Below are positions 6,480 to 14,916 of a DNA stretch of 38,360 bases, piece after piece. The translations under genes and the position numbers were made by a program. Position 1 is the stretch's first letter. Each line of letters begins with the position of its first letter. The DNA lies in assembly GCA_041664965.1 (NCBI GenBank), contig JBAYJT010000012.1:1-38360 (forward strand), given 5' to 3'. This DNA is from JBAYJT01 sp041664965. Its GTDB lineage: Bacteria > Pseudomonadota > Gammaproteobacteria > UBA9339. Under the pieces are notes generated by a model. The model was not told where the DNA came from, did no database searches, and saw only the letters and a list, made by a program, of their open reading frames with translations.

Positions 6480-8137
6480 GTGGGTTTTTTTTGATTATAA
6501 ATTTTGATAAGTTCGCGCGTGCTTTGGTCTAGGGCATCTAAGTTAGTTTTTTTGCCCAAAAGTGCTGGTGCTATTTTATTAGTTAATTTTTTACCTAATT
6601 CAACTCCCCATTGGTCGAAAGAGTTAATGCGCCAAATTACGCCTTGCACGAAAATTTTATGTTCATAAAGCGCAATGAGAGAGCCAAGACGTTCTGGGGT
6701 TAATTTATCCATTAAAATCATGTTACTTGGGTGATTGCCTGCTATTATTTTATGTGGCAAAAGATTTTTAATTTCGTCCTCAGTAAAGCCTTGCTCTTTA
6801 AGTTCGGGAATAATTTCTTTCTGGCTTCGACCTTGCATTAGAGCTTGCGCTTGAGCGAAGCAGTTGGCTGCCAGTAAATTATGATGTTCGCCTAAAGGAT
6901 TTTGGCTTTGAAGCGGTAGAATAAAATCAACGGGAAGTGGTTCTGTGCCTTGCATGAGAAGCTGGTGAAAAGCGTGTTGACCGTTGGTACCGACGCTGCC
7001 CCAAACGACTGGGGCTGTGGCATAATCCAAAGGCTTGCCATCTTTAGTAACAGATTTGCCGTTACTTTCCATGTCGAGTTGTTGTAAATAGGCTGGAAAT
7101 AGCGACAAATATTGATCATATGGCAAAACAGCAAGTGAGTGCATATGACAGAAATTAATATGCCAAATACCGACCAAGGCGAGAATTACTGGCATATTTT
7201 CTGAGAAAGGGGCTGTCAAAAAGTGCTGGTCCATGCAATATGCGCCAAATAAAAGAGCGCGAAAATTATCCATGCCTATCGCAAATGCAATACTAATGCC
7301 GATAGCGGACCACAAAGAAAAGCGTCCACCGACCCAATCCCAGAATGGAAAAATGTTACGTGTGTCGATGCCGAATTCTTCTGCACGTTCTGGCCTTGCT
7401 GTAACAGCGATAAAATGCTGACGGATTATATCTTTTTCAGCTATTTTTGGTAATTTCTCGCGTAGCCAGGTACGTGCTGAGTTGGCGTTACAAAGGGTTT
7501 CTTGAGTAGTGAAAGTTTTAGAGGAGATAATAAAAAGGGTGGTCTCTGGATCGCATTTTTTCAATGTTTCGCAAAGGTCGCTACTGTCAATGTTAGAAAC
7601 GAAATAGCTTTTAATTTCTGGACTAGCGTAGGGTTTTAGGGCTTCGACTACCATGTTAGGTCCAAGATGTGAGCCGCCAATGCCGATGTTTACTATGTTT
7701 GAAATGGTCTTGCCAGTTGCTCCACGCCATTTGCCCAAGCGGACAGCGTTTACAGATTGCTCCATTTTTTTTAAGCTGTTCTGTACTAAACGCGTGATAT
7801 TTTCTTTGCCTACGATGAGATCTTGCTTGCGATTTAGATCGCGTAAAGCTGTGTGTAGCACAGGGCGCCATTCAGTGTTGTTTATCGCTTCTCCGGAGAA
7901 CATAGCTTTTATGGCTGTTTTTAAATCTGCTTCTTCTGCAAGTTGCGATAGTAGGCGCATTCCGCTTGAGTCAATAAGGTTTTTACTATAATCCAGAAAA
8001 AGTCCAGCAGCTGATACTGTGAACTTACGCCAGCGGTTTGGTTCTTGTTCGAATAGGGAATAAATAGAGGTGGAAGCAAGTTTGTGCTTATGTTCTAGTA
8101 AGTTCTGCCAAGTTTGTGACAAAATAAGATTACTCAT
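6476..8137 (-). CDS. pgi: Glucose-6-phosphate isomerase
   Basis: This enzyme interconverts glucose-6-phosphate and fructose-6-phosphate in glycolysis and gluconeogenesis. I set the start at the ATG at 8137 (MSNLILSQTWQNLLEHKHKL), which has AGGAAG directly upstream and gives 553 aa, near the family norm; a longer upstream frame exists but lacks a site. Motifs seen are GIGGSHLGPNMVVEAL, the SKTFTTQET phosphate-binding loop, VGGRFSLWSAIG (signature 1), and GVIWRINSFDQWGVELGKKL (signature 2). It lies 4 bp downstream of the preceding minus-strand gene and overlaps the thioesterase, so the three probably form an operon. Confidence 0.97.
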   Translation of the reverse strand: MSNLILSQTWQNLLEHKHKLASTSIYSLFEQEPNRWRKFTVSAAGLFLDYSKNLIDSSGMRLLSQLAEEADLKTAIKAMFSGEAINNTEWRPVLHTALRDLNRKQDLIVGKENITRLVQNSLKKMEQSVNAVRLGKWRGATGKTISNIVNIGIGGSHLGPNMVVEALKPYASPEIKSYFVSNIDSSDLCETLKKCDPETTLFIISSKTFTTQETLCNANSARTWLREKLPKIAEKDIIRQHFIAVTARPERAEEFGIDTRNIFPFWDWVGGRFSLWSAIGISIAFAIGMDNFRALLFGAYCMDQHFLTAPFSENMPVILALVGIWHINFCHMHSLAVLPYDQYLSLFPAYLQQLDMESNGKSVTKDGKPLDYATAPVVWGSVGTNGQHAFHQLLMQGTEPLPVDFILPLQSQNPLGEHHNLLAANCFAQAQALMQGRSQKEIIPELKEQGFTEDEIKNLLPHKIIAGNHPSNMILMDKLTPERLGSLIALYEHKIFVQGVIWRINSFDQWGVELGKKLTNKIAPALLGKKTNLDALDQSTRELIKIYNQKKPT

Positions 8138-8141
8138 CTTC

Positions 8142-8708
8142 CTAACTGGTAACCGCTTCAGCATTACTGATATTGGATTCAATGTGATTTTGTAATTTTT
8201 GTAAAATTCGCGCACCGATGGGAGTTTTCTCTAATTCTTGTTTTTTAATGGCACTAAGTATCATGTTGATTTGAGTTGGAGAGCCATATTGAATCAGCCC
8301 GTCTATGTGTTCTTCTAAAGCTTTTAAATCAGAGTCATTGATATTAGTTTGCAAATTACTTAAGATATGAGCGCTCTGAATGATCAAGGATGAGGCTTTT
8401 TGTGATATATTTACCACCTTGTTGTTTTCAATGCGATGGCTTTCTACCAAACCTTTTAAGTAATTTTTAAATTCTATAATGCCTGAGTAGAGTTTGGGAT
8501 AAACCGCATTATTGTAGTCATCTTCTAATTCTTGCAGAATATCGCGCGCAACCAACAACAAATAAGGTTCGCTTAAGTCTCGTAGTTGCAGCCGCTTTAT
8601 ACTCAAATCTTGCAATTTCGCAGAATATTGTTGCTGAGGAAGCTTGCGCTTTAGAATTTTCTTGTAGTCGTGTATGGCTTTAGTTATTGTTTCTACAAAG
8701 TTTAGCAT
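8142..8708 (-). CDS. Hypothetical all-helical protein upstream of pgi
   Basis: A 188-aa protein that I do not recognise. Sequence is predicted helical throughout, charged, with no signal peptide or membrane segment, and it contains heptad-like stretches (for example the ISQKASSLIIQSAHILSNLQ region). It begins MLNFVETITKAIHDYKKILK and ends EAVTS. It is the first gene of a likely operon with pgi (4-bp gap) and the thioesterase. Base composition resembles its neighbours. Function unknown. Confidence 0.7.
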   Translation of the reverse strand: MLNFVETITKAIHDYKKILKRKLPQQQYSAKLQDLSIKRLQLRDLSEPYLLLVARDILQELEDDYNNAVYPKLYSGIIEFKNYLKGLVESHRIENNKVVNISQKASSLIIQSAHILSNLQTNINDSDLKALEEHIDGLIQYGSPTQINMILSAIKKQELEKTPIGARILQKLQNHIESNISNAEAVTS

Positions 8709-8913
8709 AAAAATACCTATTCCCCCTCATAACGGAAGGAGTGATCATCGAAATTGATGAAAGTATCAAATTATATCTTATTTTTATGAACATTATCTTA
8801 AAACGAGCTGAAAACCAACCTAATAATTGCTAGTTTAATATTTTTTTAAGCATTGTCGAGGAATTTTAAAATTTAAAGAAAAATATGTTCCACGGCAAGT
8901 TGTTTTATTATTT

Positions 8914-8922
8914 TTATACACA
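8914..8922 (+). promoter_or_regulatory. DnaA-box-like site
   Basis: TTATACACA matches TTATNCACA exactly, upstream of rsmG-parAB. Confidence 0.5.
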
Positions 8923-8923
8923 G

Positions 8924-8947
8924 GTAGAAGCAGGCGTCTGCTTTTTT
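8924..8947 (+). repeat. GTAG-hairpin with T-run (REP-like or terminator)
   Basis: GTAG is followed by AAGCAG-GCGT-CTGCTT and TTTT. The 6-bp stem with a T-run would also serve as a weak intrinsic terminator. Confidence 0.45.
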
Positions 8948-9093
8948 AAGCATCTGTATTCTTAAGTCGTTGATTTAGGTGTTTCACCGCTTCTAACATA
9001 TTGAAATATAATAATATTTGTTTATTTGCTCAAAAACTGCTCAAGTTAAAGAGAAGCCACTGTTTGCAAGAATTTGCGCTTCTATATTTGAAA

Positions 9094-9114
9094 GTATTCA
9101 CAAAGTTATTCACA
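9094..9114 (+). promoter_or_regulatory. Pair of DnaA-box-like sites
   Basis: GTATTCACA and TTATTCACA lie 3 bp apart in the same orientation, about 70 bp before the chosen rsmG start. Confidence 0.45.
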
Positions 9115-9185
9115 GGTTTTGTTAGTAATTTTTTGTAGTGAGAAATTCATTGATTTAGGGGGATTTTTTGTTGAAGATAGCTCTT

Positions 9186-9806
9186 ATGAAAAAACATTTT
9201 GAATTACTCCAATCCGGCCTAGAAATTTTAGGACTAGAAGTTCCTTCTTTGTCTTTAAATAAATTTACGCGCTACATTGAGCTAATCGAAAAGTGGAATA
9301 AAATATTTAGCTTAACAGCTGCAAAAAACAGAGAAGAAATCGTTATAAAACATATTCTTGATAGCCTTAGTATTGCTAAATACATTAAAGGTCCGGAAAT
9401 CTTGGATTTTGGCAGTGGTGCTGGTTTTCCAGGCATTCCTTTGGCGATCTTGTTGTCAGAATATCATTTCACTTTGTTAGATAGTTTGAGTAAAAAAACT
9501 CGCTTTTTGCAGACGGTTGTGGTCGAATTAAAACTTGCAAATGTTACAATCGTAAATGAAAGGTGCGAGAACTTTTTTCCGAAGAAAAATTTTTCAGATA
9601 TTGTTACTCGCGCGACTTGCGATTTGAATGTTTTAATGGGAATATTGCGTCGCTTGATTACGCCAGATACGCAAGTTTTAGCTATGCAGGGAAAGTATCC
9701 AGAGGAAGAGCTTTCTAGGCTTAGTGATCCGTGTAGGGTAATTCAATTAGAAGTTCCATATTTAGAGGCTGCGCGCCATCTTGTTTGTATAGAAGGAAGA
9801 AAGTGA
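9186..9806 (+). CDS. rsmG: 16S rRNA (guanine-N7) methyltransferase RsmG (GidB)
   Basis: This SAM-dependent enzyme methylates G527 of 16S rRNA. The protein has a helical N-terminus (LNKFTRYIELIEKWNKIFSL followed by TAAKN) and the SAM motif ILDFGSGAGFPGIPLAI; VTRATCDLNVL matches the family's vsRA motif. About 206 aa. The ATG at 9186 aligns with the family's usual N-terminus. However, AGGGGG at about 9157-9162 is well placed for TTG at 9168 or 9171, which would add 5-6 residues. parA starts about at its stop codon, giving the conserved rsmG-parA-parB order. Confidence 0.94.
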   Translation: MKKHFELLQSGLEILGLEVPSLSLNKFTRYIELIEKWNKIFSLTAAKNREEIVIKHILDSLSIAKYIKGPEILDFGSGAGFPGIPLAILLSEYHFTLLDSLSKKTRFLQTVVVELKLANVTIVNERCENFFPKKNFSDIVTRATCDLNVLMGILRRLITPDTQVLAMQGKYPEEELSRLSDPCRVIQLEVPYLEAARHLVCIEGRK

Positions 9807-9808
9807 AC

Positions 9809-10600
9809 GTGAATAAAGTAATCTCCATTACTAATCAAAAAGGAGGGGTTGGAAAAACCACTACGGCTGTGAATTTGGCGGCTTCTTTAGCTAAAACCAA
9901 GCGGAAAGTGCTTCTTTTAGACTTCGACCCGCAAGGCAATGCCACAATGGGAAGCGGCATTAGCAAGTTTGAGTTAGAAAAATCCATAAATGACGTGTTG
10001 TTAGGCAATGTTAACGCTGAAGATGCTGTATTAAAAACTACGGTTGGCTACGATATTTTGCCGGCAAATGCTGATTTAACCATGGCAGAAGTGCGTTTAC
10101 TGAGAGAAGCTGAGCGCGAGTATTTACTGCATAAAGCCCTAGCAAATCTGCGCCTAATATACGATTTTATTATTATTGACTGTCCGCCATCTTTGAATAT
10201 TTTGACGTTAAATGCTCTAGTTGCGTCTGACTCTGTACTGATTCCCATTCAGTGTGAATATTACTCTTTAGAAGGATTGGCGGGGCTTTTAAGCACCATT
10301 GACCACGTGCAACGTACTGTAAACAGCAATCTCAAAATCGAAGGTTTGCTTCGAACTATGTACGACGGGCGAAATCGCCTAACATTGGCGGTTTCAGATC
10401 AGCTGGTGCAAAATTTTTCGGATAAGTTATATAGCACCATAATTCCTCGCAATGTGCGTTTAGCTGAGGCTCCAAGCCACGGTTTGCCGGTGATATTTCA
10501 CGATCCAACTTCGCAGGGAGCCGCCGCTTACTTGGCTTTGGCGGGAGAGATTATTCGGCGCAATACACCGGAAGAGGGAGAGGAAAATGGTGAATTATAA
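9809..10600 (+). CDS. parA: Chromosome-partitioning ATPase ParA (Soj)
   Basis: A deviant Walker-type ATPase that moves ParB-parS complexes to segregate the replicated origin region. GTG at 9809 gives MNKVISITNQKGGVGKTTT, the standard N-terminus, with the signature Lys (K11) and Walker Lys (K16). GGAAG lies 9 bases upstream; GTG at 9803 is the alternative. Other motifs are LLLDFDPQGNATMG, FIIIDCPPSLNILTLNAL and the C-terminal RNVRLAEAPSHG. About 263 aa. The last two codons and the stop (GAATTATAA) are indistinguishable from the start of a tail repeat. Chromosomal rather than plasmid type by length and neighbourhood. Confidence 0.96.
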   Translation: MNKVISITNQKGGVGKTTTAVNLAASLAKTKRKVLLLDFDPQGNATMGSGISKFELEKSINDVLLGNVNAEDAVLKTTVGYDILPANADLTMAEVRLLREAEREYLLHKALANLRLIYDFIIIDCPPSLNILTLNALVASDSVLIPIQCEYYSLEGLAGLLSTIDHVQRTVNSNLKIEGLLRTMYDGRNRLTLAVSDQLVQNFSDKLYSTIIPRNVRLAEAPSHGLPVIFHDPTSQGAAAYLALAGEIIRRNTPEEGEENGEL

Positions 10601-10638
10601 ATTATGAATTATGAATGATGAATTATGAGTTATGAATT
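10592..10638 (+). repeat. (TATGAAT)-like tail tract overlapping the parA stop
   Basis: AATTATAAATTATGAATTAT and following units. The parA stop TAA (10598-10600) lies inside the first unit. Confidence 0.8.
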
Positions 10639-10683
10639 GGAGAAGGGAATTATTTTAGGATAGAGTAAAAACAAATTTTAAAA

Positions 10684-10726
10684 TATAACTCATTGATTTT
10701 GAAAGAATTCTCGTAGACATGTTTTT
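10684..10726 (+). repeat. Dispersed repeat head, copy 4
   Basis: ATAACTCATTGATTTTGAAA then GAATTCTCGTAGACATGTTT, between parA and parB. Confidence 0.85.
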
Positions 10727-10734
10727 TATGATTT

Positions 10735-10758
10735 GGTAGTGAACAGGCATGCCTGTTC
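10735..10758. repeat. GTAG-palindrome (REP-like)
   Basis: GTAG and TG, then the perfect 18-bp palindrome GAACAGGCATGCCTGTTC, 9 bp after head copy 4 and about 30 bp before parB. Confidence 0.7.
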
Positions 10759-10788
10759 TGGGTAACAAGATTTTTATTGGAAAGATTT

Positions 10789-11667
10789 ATGACAGCAAAA
10801 AAAATAGATTTAGGGAGAAATCTGCAAAATTTAGGATTAAAAGAGCTCCTAGGCAGCATCACGACCAATGAATCTATGCAGAATGTTGCCAAGACCAACA
10901 TGCAAAAAATCGCAACGGATTTGTTGCATCCTGGCAAATACCAGCCCAGGCGCAGCTTTGATCAGGTTGCCTTAGAAGAATTAGCGAGTTCAATTCGCGC
11001 GCAAGGCCTTTTGCAGCCTGTTATCGTGCGACCTTGCACAGATAAAACCTTTGAAATTATCGCTGGGGAACGCAGATGGCGTGCGGCTCAATTAGCTGCT
11101 TTGCATGAAGTTCCAGTAATAGTTCGCGACATTAACGACGAGCAAGCTTTAGCGGTATCTTTAATCGAAAATATTCAACGTGAAGATTTAAACGCTATCG
11201 ACGAAGCGGAAGCGCTGCAGCGCCTTTGCGATGAATTTCATTTGAGTCATCAAGAAGTTGCCGATATGGTAGGTAGATCGCGTACAGCTGTGACCAATCT
11301 TTTACGTTTACTCACTTTAACGCCAGAAGTTAAGGAAATGGTTGCACGAGGCGAAATCGATATGGGGCACGCCAGGGCTTTGTTAGCGCTAAACCCTATG
11401 CAACAGCTAGCCCTAGCCAAGGAAATCGCCGCTAAAGGCCTTTCTGTGCGTGTAACGGAGAAAATGGTGCAGGATCTTCAAAAGCAAAAAGTTATGCAAG
11501 TTCCCGGTATGCGCGATCCGAATATTCTTCAACTCGAAAAAGATCTTTCCGACAAGCTCGGCGCTAGTGTTATCATTCGCCAACAAAACTCTGGTCGCGG
11601 TTCTTTAACCATTCAATATCACAGCCTCGAAGAACTCGACGGCATTTTGCAACACATCAACAAGTAG
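10789..11667 (+). CDS. parB: Chromosome-partitioning protein ParB (Spo0J)
   Basis: CTP-dependent DNA clamp that loads at parS and works with ParA. The ATG at 10789 (MTAKKIDLGRNLQNLGLKEL) is preceded by GGAAAG; TTG at 10777 is less likely. About 292 aa. The N-terminal CTP-binding domain has the motif ELASSIRAQGLLQPVIVRP and GERRWRAAQLA; the HTH follows (LSHQEVADMVGRSRTAVTNL), then the C-terminal dimerisation region. No full parS site was seen in the window. The stop codon TAG lies inside the GTAG of a following REP-like palindrome. Confidence 0.96.
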   Translation: MTAKKIDLGRNLQNLGLKELLGSITTNESMQNVAKTNMQKIATDLLHPGKYQPRRSFDQVALEELASSIRAQGLLQPVIVRPCTDKTFEIIAGERRWRAAQLAALHEVPVIVRDINDEQALAVSLIENIQREDLNAIDEAEALQRLCDEFHLSHQEVADMVGRSRTAVTNLLRLLTLTPEVKEMVARGEIDMGHARALLALNPMQQLALAKEIAAKGLSVRVTEKMVQDLQKQKVMQVPGMRDPNILQLEKDLSDKLGASVIIRQQNSGRGSLTIQYHSLEELDGILQHINK

Positions 11668-11688
11668 GGGCGGATCTTGTGTCCGCCC
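11664..11688. repeat. GTAG-palindrome (REP-like) at the parB stop
   Basis: GTAG, then GGGCGGA-TCTTGTG-TCCGCCC (7-bp GC-rich stem). The TAG of GTAG is the parB stop. No T-run follows, so this is not a classical terminator, although it separates convergent genes. Confidence 0.7.
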
Positions 11689-11700
11689 ATAGAACCCAAC

Positions 11701-13296
11701 TTAAGCTTCCGGATTATCCACCATCTTAATCGCACCACACGGGCATCGGCGGAAACATTTACCGCAGCCAATGCAAACATCATAATCTATTTTGTAACGC
11801 TTACCAGCGCCAAGTTTGGTAATAGCTTTGACTGGGCAGATTTGATAGCAGCCATCGCATTCGAAGCAATTTCCACAAGAGAAGCAGCGTTTGGCTTCGG
11901 TGAGAGATTGACTTGGATCGGCACCGTCCACAACTTCTGCGAAATCTTTGCTGCGTATAGCTGGATCTAATAGTTTTGCGCTAAAAGCTGGTGATTTAAC
12001 TGCATTGTCTAAATGTAGGAATTCAAATGCGGCTAGCTCATGTTTTTCCGATTTTGTGAAAGTTTCACTGCGCAAATATGCATCTATGCCGTAAGCCGCT
12101 TTACGGCCGTGGCCTATGGAAATAGTGACGCTGCGATCTGTTGTGATAACATCACCACCAGCAAATATGCCGGCGGCGCCAGTGGCGAGCTTAGCATCGA
12201 CAGTAATAGATCCATCTTTTTGTCTGGTGATTTCTGGGATATTTTTTAAGAAATCGCTTTCTGGATCTTGTCCCAAAGCTAGAACTATTGTGGCGTTTGG
12301 AATATCTTCAAATTTTCCTGTGCTTTGTGGTTTCTTTTCGGAATTAAGTTCCATTATTTCCAAAGTAATTTTATCGGCGTGGATTTCTTTGATGGTACGC
12401 AGCGTTTTTAGTTGAATACCTTCTTCTTCTGCCTCAATAACTTCCGATTGAAAAGCCGGCATTTGCTCACGATCGCGGCGATAAACTATAGTAGAATTTG
12501 TAGCGCCTAAGCGTTTCGCGACTCTTACCACGTCAATTGCCGTATTTCCACCGCCGTAAGCAATGATGCTGCCGTTAATTTTAGTGATTTTTTTAAGTTC
12601 TACTGCTTTTAGAAATTCAATTGCGCCTATAACTTCAGTATTGGTGCTGCCTGGCAGTTCAGTGGTTTTGTCTTTATGTGCTCCGATGCTTATAAATACG
12701 GCATCGAATTTACCATTTTGTTTTTCGGCCACAAGATCAGTGACCTTGTGGTTTAGTTCTATTTTGACGCCCATATCGGCAATGCGGGCGATTTCTTTAT
12801 CCAAAATTTGGCGTGGTAGACGATAAGATGGAATGCCGTCATGCATAATACCTCCTGCATAAGAGGCAGCTTCAAAAATTGTAACTTCATGTCCCATGCG
12901 GCATAGTTGATAAGCAGAGGATAGTCCTGCAGGTCCGGCACCCACAACTAAAACTTTTTTACCGGTTTTCTTTTCGGGAAGACGCACTTTCCAACCTTCT
13001 TGCAAAGCTAGATCACCAAGGTAGCGCTCCATACAATGAATACTGACGCTAGAGTCGAAGCATTTGCGGTTACAAGCATCTTCACAAGGATGATAACAGA
13101 CGCGGCCGATAGTGGCTGGTATTGGGTTAGTGCGCATGACGCTTTCCCAAGCCTCAAATAGTTTATTTTTTGCTAAACATTGCAACCAAGCTTGAATATT
13201 ATTGCCAGCAGGGCAGGCGTTGTTGCAAGGTGGCAAGCGATCTAGATAAACCGGAATTTTTTTAGGTTTACGTTTTTGAGTTGGGTTAGTTGTCAT
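11701..13296 (-). CDS. FAD/NAD(P)-dependent oxidoreductase with ferredoxin domain (GltD-like)
   Basis: A 531-aa protein like the small subunit of glutamate synthase and related dehydrogenase subunits, moving electrons between NAD(P)H and FeS partners. The N-terminal Cys-rich Fer4_20 domain has CNNACPAG and CYHPCEDACNRKC. Two Rossmann motifs follow: VLVVGAGPAGLSSAYQLCRMG for FAD and IAYGGGNTAIDVVRVAKRLG for NAD(P). The GGD(V)xT segment (IFAGGDVITTDRSV) is present. The C-terminus carries Cys clusters of two 4Fe-4S type (CSCGNCFECDGCYQICP; CIGCGKCFRRCPCGAI), absent from classic GltD. No glutamate-synthase large subunit adjoins it, so its electron partner is unknown. GGGGGAT precedes the ATG. Confidence 0.9.
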   Translation of the reverse strand: MTTNPTQKRKPKKIPVYLDRLPPCNNACPAGNNIQAWLQCLAKNKLFEAWESVMRTNPIPATIGRVCYHPCEDACNRKCFDSSVSIHCMERYLGDLALQEGWKVRLPEKKTGKKVLVVGAGPAGLSSAYQLCRMGHEVTIFEAASYAGGIMHDGIPSYRLPRQILDKEIARIADMGVKIELNHKVTDLVAEKQNGKFDAVFISIGAHKDKTTELPGSTNTEVIGAIEFLKAVELKKITKINGSIIAYGGGNTAIDVVRVAKRLGATNSTIVYRRDREQMPAFQSEVIEAEEEGIQLKTLRTIKEIHADKITLEIMELNSEKKPQSTGKFEDIPNATIVLALGQDPESDFLKNIPEITRQKDGSITVDAKLATGAAGIFAGGDVITTDRSVTISIGHGRKAAYGIDAYLRSETFTKSEKHELAAFEFLHLDNAVKSPAFSAKLLDPAIRSKDFAEVVDGADPSQSLTEAKRCFSCGNCFECDGCYQICPVKAITKLGAGKRYKIDYDVCIGCGKCFRRCPCGAIKMVDNPEA

Positions 13297-13315
13297 GGTT
13301 ATCCCCCGATAGTTT

Positions 13316-13358
13316 AAAAAACATGTCTATGGAATTTCTTTTAAAATCAATTAGTTAT
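13316..13358 (-). repeat. Dispersed repeat head, copy 5
   Basis: Plus strand AAAAACATGTCTATGGAATT then TCTTTTAAAATCAATTAGTT, an inverse copy 20 bp upstream of the oxidoreductase start. Confidence 0.85.
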
Positions 13359-13366
13359 GTTTTTAA

Positions 13367-13390
13367 GTAGAGACGCGATTAATCGCGTCT
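13367..13390. repeat. GTAG-palindrome (REP-like)
   Basis: GTAG, then the perfect 20-bp palindrome AGACGCGATTAATCGCGTCT, 8 bp from head copy 5. Confidence 0.75.
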
Positions 13391-13438
13391 TTCAGATGGC
13401 GCAATTTTGCCTATTTTCTTTGTTTTGTAAAGATTTAA

Positions 13439-14266
13439 TTATTCAGGCACTTCGTTATTACTGCCACTTGGCGTAAAAGACAGTGTAGGCGCAAGATGGG
13501 ATAAATTCGTTTCAGTGGAAGTTGGTGCTTGCTCGAGGGTTGTTGCGATAGCTTTTACGGGGTTTTTTTCTAAAAACTCACTTAATTTAGGATTTATCGG
13601 TCCGTTCGCTAAGATTTGCATGACATGGCGAAACTTTACACCCAAAGGATCTCCATTATGTTCAGCTTTAAGGCGGTTTTCGCTGCCAAGAGCTGATAGG
13701 TCATGGTTAGGATTTAGATCCGGAATGCCAATCAAATTCCCCCAGGTATAGACAACGACAATGGGTATCGCGCCGGCAATTCCAACTTTCAATACACCTA
13801 AAAGGGCAGTATTGGCGCGATCCACCGGCGCATCTTCATTTTTTAGGGCATAACAATATTCTTCGCTTGCTTTTTCTAGGTCTTCTTCACTTAGTGAAAT
13901 ACGCAGTCTTTCAGCAGCTTTAGAGATGATTATGCGAGATTGCTCCAGAGAGAAAGGATGTTCATCATCTAATTCTAGATTTTTTTTAAGTTTTTTTCTA
14001 AGTTTGTTCTCTTTCTTTAAAAGCAGCCAGCGTTCTTTCTTTTCGGCCGAAGAAAGTTTCTCTTTTTCTTTTTTGGAGAGCTGTTTACCAGCGATGATTT
14101 CAATAGCATGAATGATTTTTTCTGCAGCATGCGCTGGGTCAGAGTAAATTAAGTCGCGGCAATAGCGAGCGAGATTTTTTCTTTGTTCTTCGTTCAAATG
14201 CAAATCAATGTCAGCAATGCTGGCTAAAAGTTCGTCTATGTCGAGGTCGATGATTGCAAATGGCAT
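13439..14266 (-). CDS. Hypothetical helical protein with one membrane segment, downstream of a HigBA-type pair
   Basis: A protein of about 275 aa that I do not recognise. The ATG at 14266 lies 8 bp past the antitoxin stop, so this is probably the third gene of that operon; ribosome-site evidence is weak. Residues about 60-105 are extremely Lys/Glu-rich (KKEKEKLSSAEKKERWLLLK region), suggesting a coiled coil. A hydrophobic segment (LLGVLKVGIAGAIPIVVVYT) could span a membrane, followed by a soluble C-terminal region ending in a Ser/Thr/Pro-rich tail. No catalytic motif was seen. It might be a membrane-targeted accessory of the toxin-antitoxin locus, a candidate effector, or neither. Confidence 0.65.
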   Translation of the reverse strand: MPFAIIDLDIDELLASIADIDLHLNEEQRKNLARYCRDLIYSDPAHAAEKIIHAIEIIAGKQLSKKEKEKLSSAEKKERWLLLKKENKLRKKLKKNLELDDEHPFSLEQSRIIISKAAERLRISLSEEDLEKASEEYCYALKNEDAPVDRANTALLGVLKVGIAGAIPIVVVYTWGNLIGIPDLNPNHDLSALGSENRLKAEHNGDPLGVKFRHVMQILANGPINPKLSEFLEKNPVKAIATTLEQAPTSTETNLSHLAPTLSFTPSGSNNEVPE

Positions 14267-14274
14267 AAAAATAT

Positions 14275-14619
14275 TTAAGCACAAGATTCGACGTAATGTA
14301 GTTTAGATATTATTTTTACTATTACCTTCAATCCATCACGATTTACTGTATTTTGTAGAGCTAATTGAATAAATTGTTCTGGCGCATATCCGAGTTTTTT
14401 AGCATATTCTGCCGCGAGTTTGGGTCTTATGTTTTTGCGATCGTGCTCAAGGTCACATAAATGCTGTTTAGAAATGCCTAATTTTTCAGCAAATTCGGTC
14501 TGCGAGAGATCTTCACATTCGCGAATAGACCAAATGAACTTTCCCAAAGTTAACTCTCCTCCAGTGATTTTTTTCAGGGATAGCAGAGTTTTGTCGTTGA
14601 TTTTATTTTTAATACTCAT
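14275..14619 (-). CDS. HigA/XRE-family antitoxin
   Basis: A 114-aa helix-turn-helix protein. The HTH is LSQTEFAEKLGISKQHLCDL, typical of Cro/C1-type regulators, followed by EHDRKNIRPKLAAEYAKKLG. It overlaps the preceding toxin gene by 11 bp. The toxin-first order is the host-inhibition-of-growth (HigB-HigA) arrangement. Such antitoxins bind the toxin and repress their own promoter. Family placement is good; autoregulation is inferred from the family. Confidence 0.85.
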   Translation of the reverse strand: MSIKNKINDKTLLSLKKITGGELTLGKFIWSIRECEDLSQTEFAEKLGISKQHLCDLEHDRKNIRPKLAAEYAKKLGYAPEQFIQLALQNTVNRDGLKVIVKIISKLHYVESCA

Positions 14620-14905
14620 GCTTTGTAACCTCGATAATCTCTATTATTTGGATGTTGTCATAATTTTTTATAACGTAAATAGCCCGATATGCCTTGTTCA
14701 ACCTTATGGAATGCTGTCCTAAACGTTTACCCTGCAGCGATTCATCATGATAACCAGGTACTTTTCTAACTTTATACAAGCCTCGTTTTATAACATCGCT
14801 TATCCAGAAATGTAGTTTTGTAACTACATGTAAGGGCAACTTCTCTAATCCTTTTGAAGTTTTTTTACTTAGAGAAACGCAATAAATATCTTTCTTAAAG
14901 AGCAT
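14609..14905 (-). CDS. HigB/RelE-like toxin
   Basis: A 98-aa basic protein of the RelE/ParE superfamily (HigB-type). Motifs are LEKLPLHVVTKLHFWISDVI, then KVPGYHDESLQGKRLGQHSI and RLNKAYRAIYVI. The KRLGQ-SIRLNKAYR region matches the family's conserved strand with Arg and Tyr. RelE/HigB toxins cut mRNA on the ribosome. It lies 11 bp after the comM stop on the same strand, so comM may read through into the locus. It overlaps the antitoxin gene by 11 bp. Confidence 0.85.
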   Translation of the reverse strand: MLFKKDIYCVSLSKKTSKGLEKLPLHVVTKLHFWISDVIKRGLYKVRKVPGYHDESLQGKRLGQHSIRLNKAYRAIYVIKNYDNIQIIEIIEVTKHEY

Positions 14906-14916
14906 AATACACCATT

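Larger units (their letters stand above)
8709..9185. other. Intergenic region upstream of rsmG-parAB; candidate origin/centromere region
   Basis: Gap of about 480 bp without a convincing gene, between a leftward operon and rightward rsmG-parA-parB. It contains two exact matches to the DnaA-box consensus TTATNCACA (8914-8922 TTATACACA; 9106-9114 TTATTCACA) and a one-mismatch box GTATTCACA at 9094-9102. It also has half-sites resembling parS (TGTTCCACG at 8886-8894, TGTTTCAC at 8980-8987) and an AT-rich stretch at about 8997-9025. rsmG-parA-parB usually lies near oriC. Function as an origin is inference; dnaA, dnaN and mnmG are not in the window. Confidence 0.4.
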
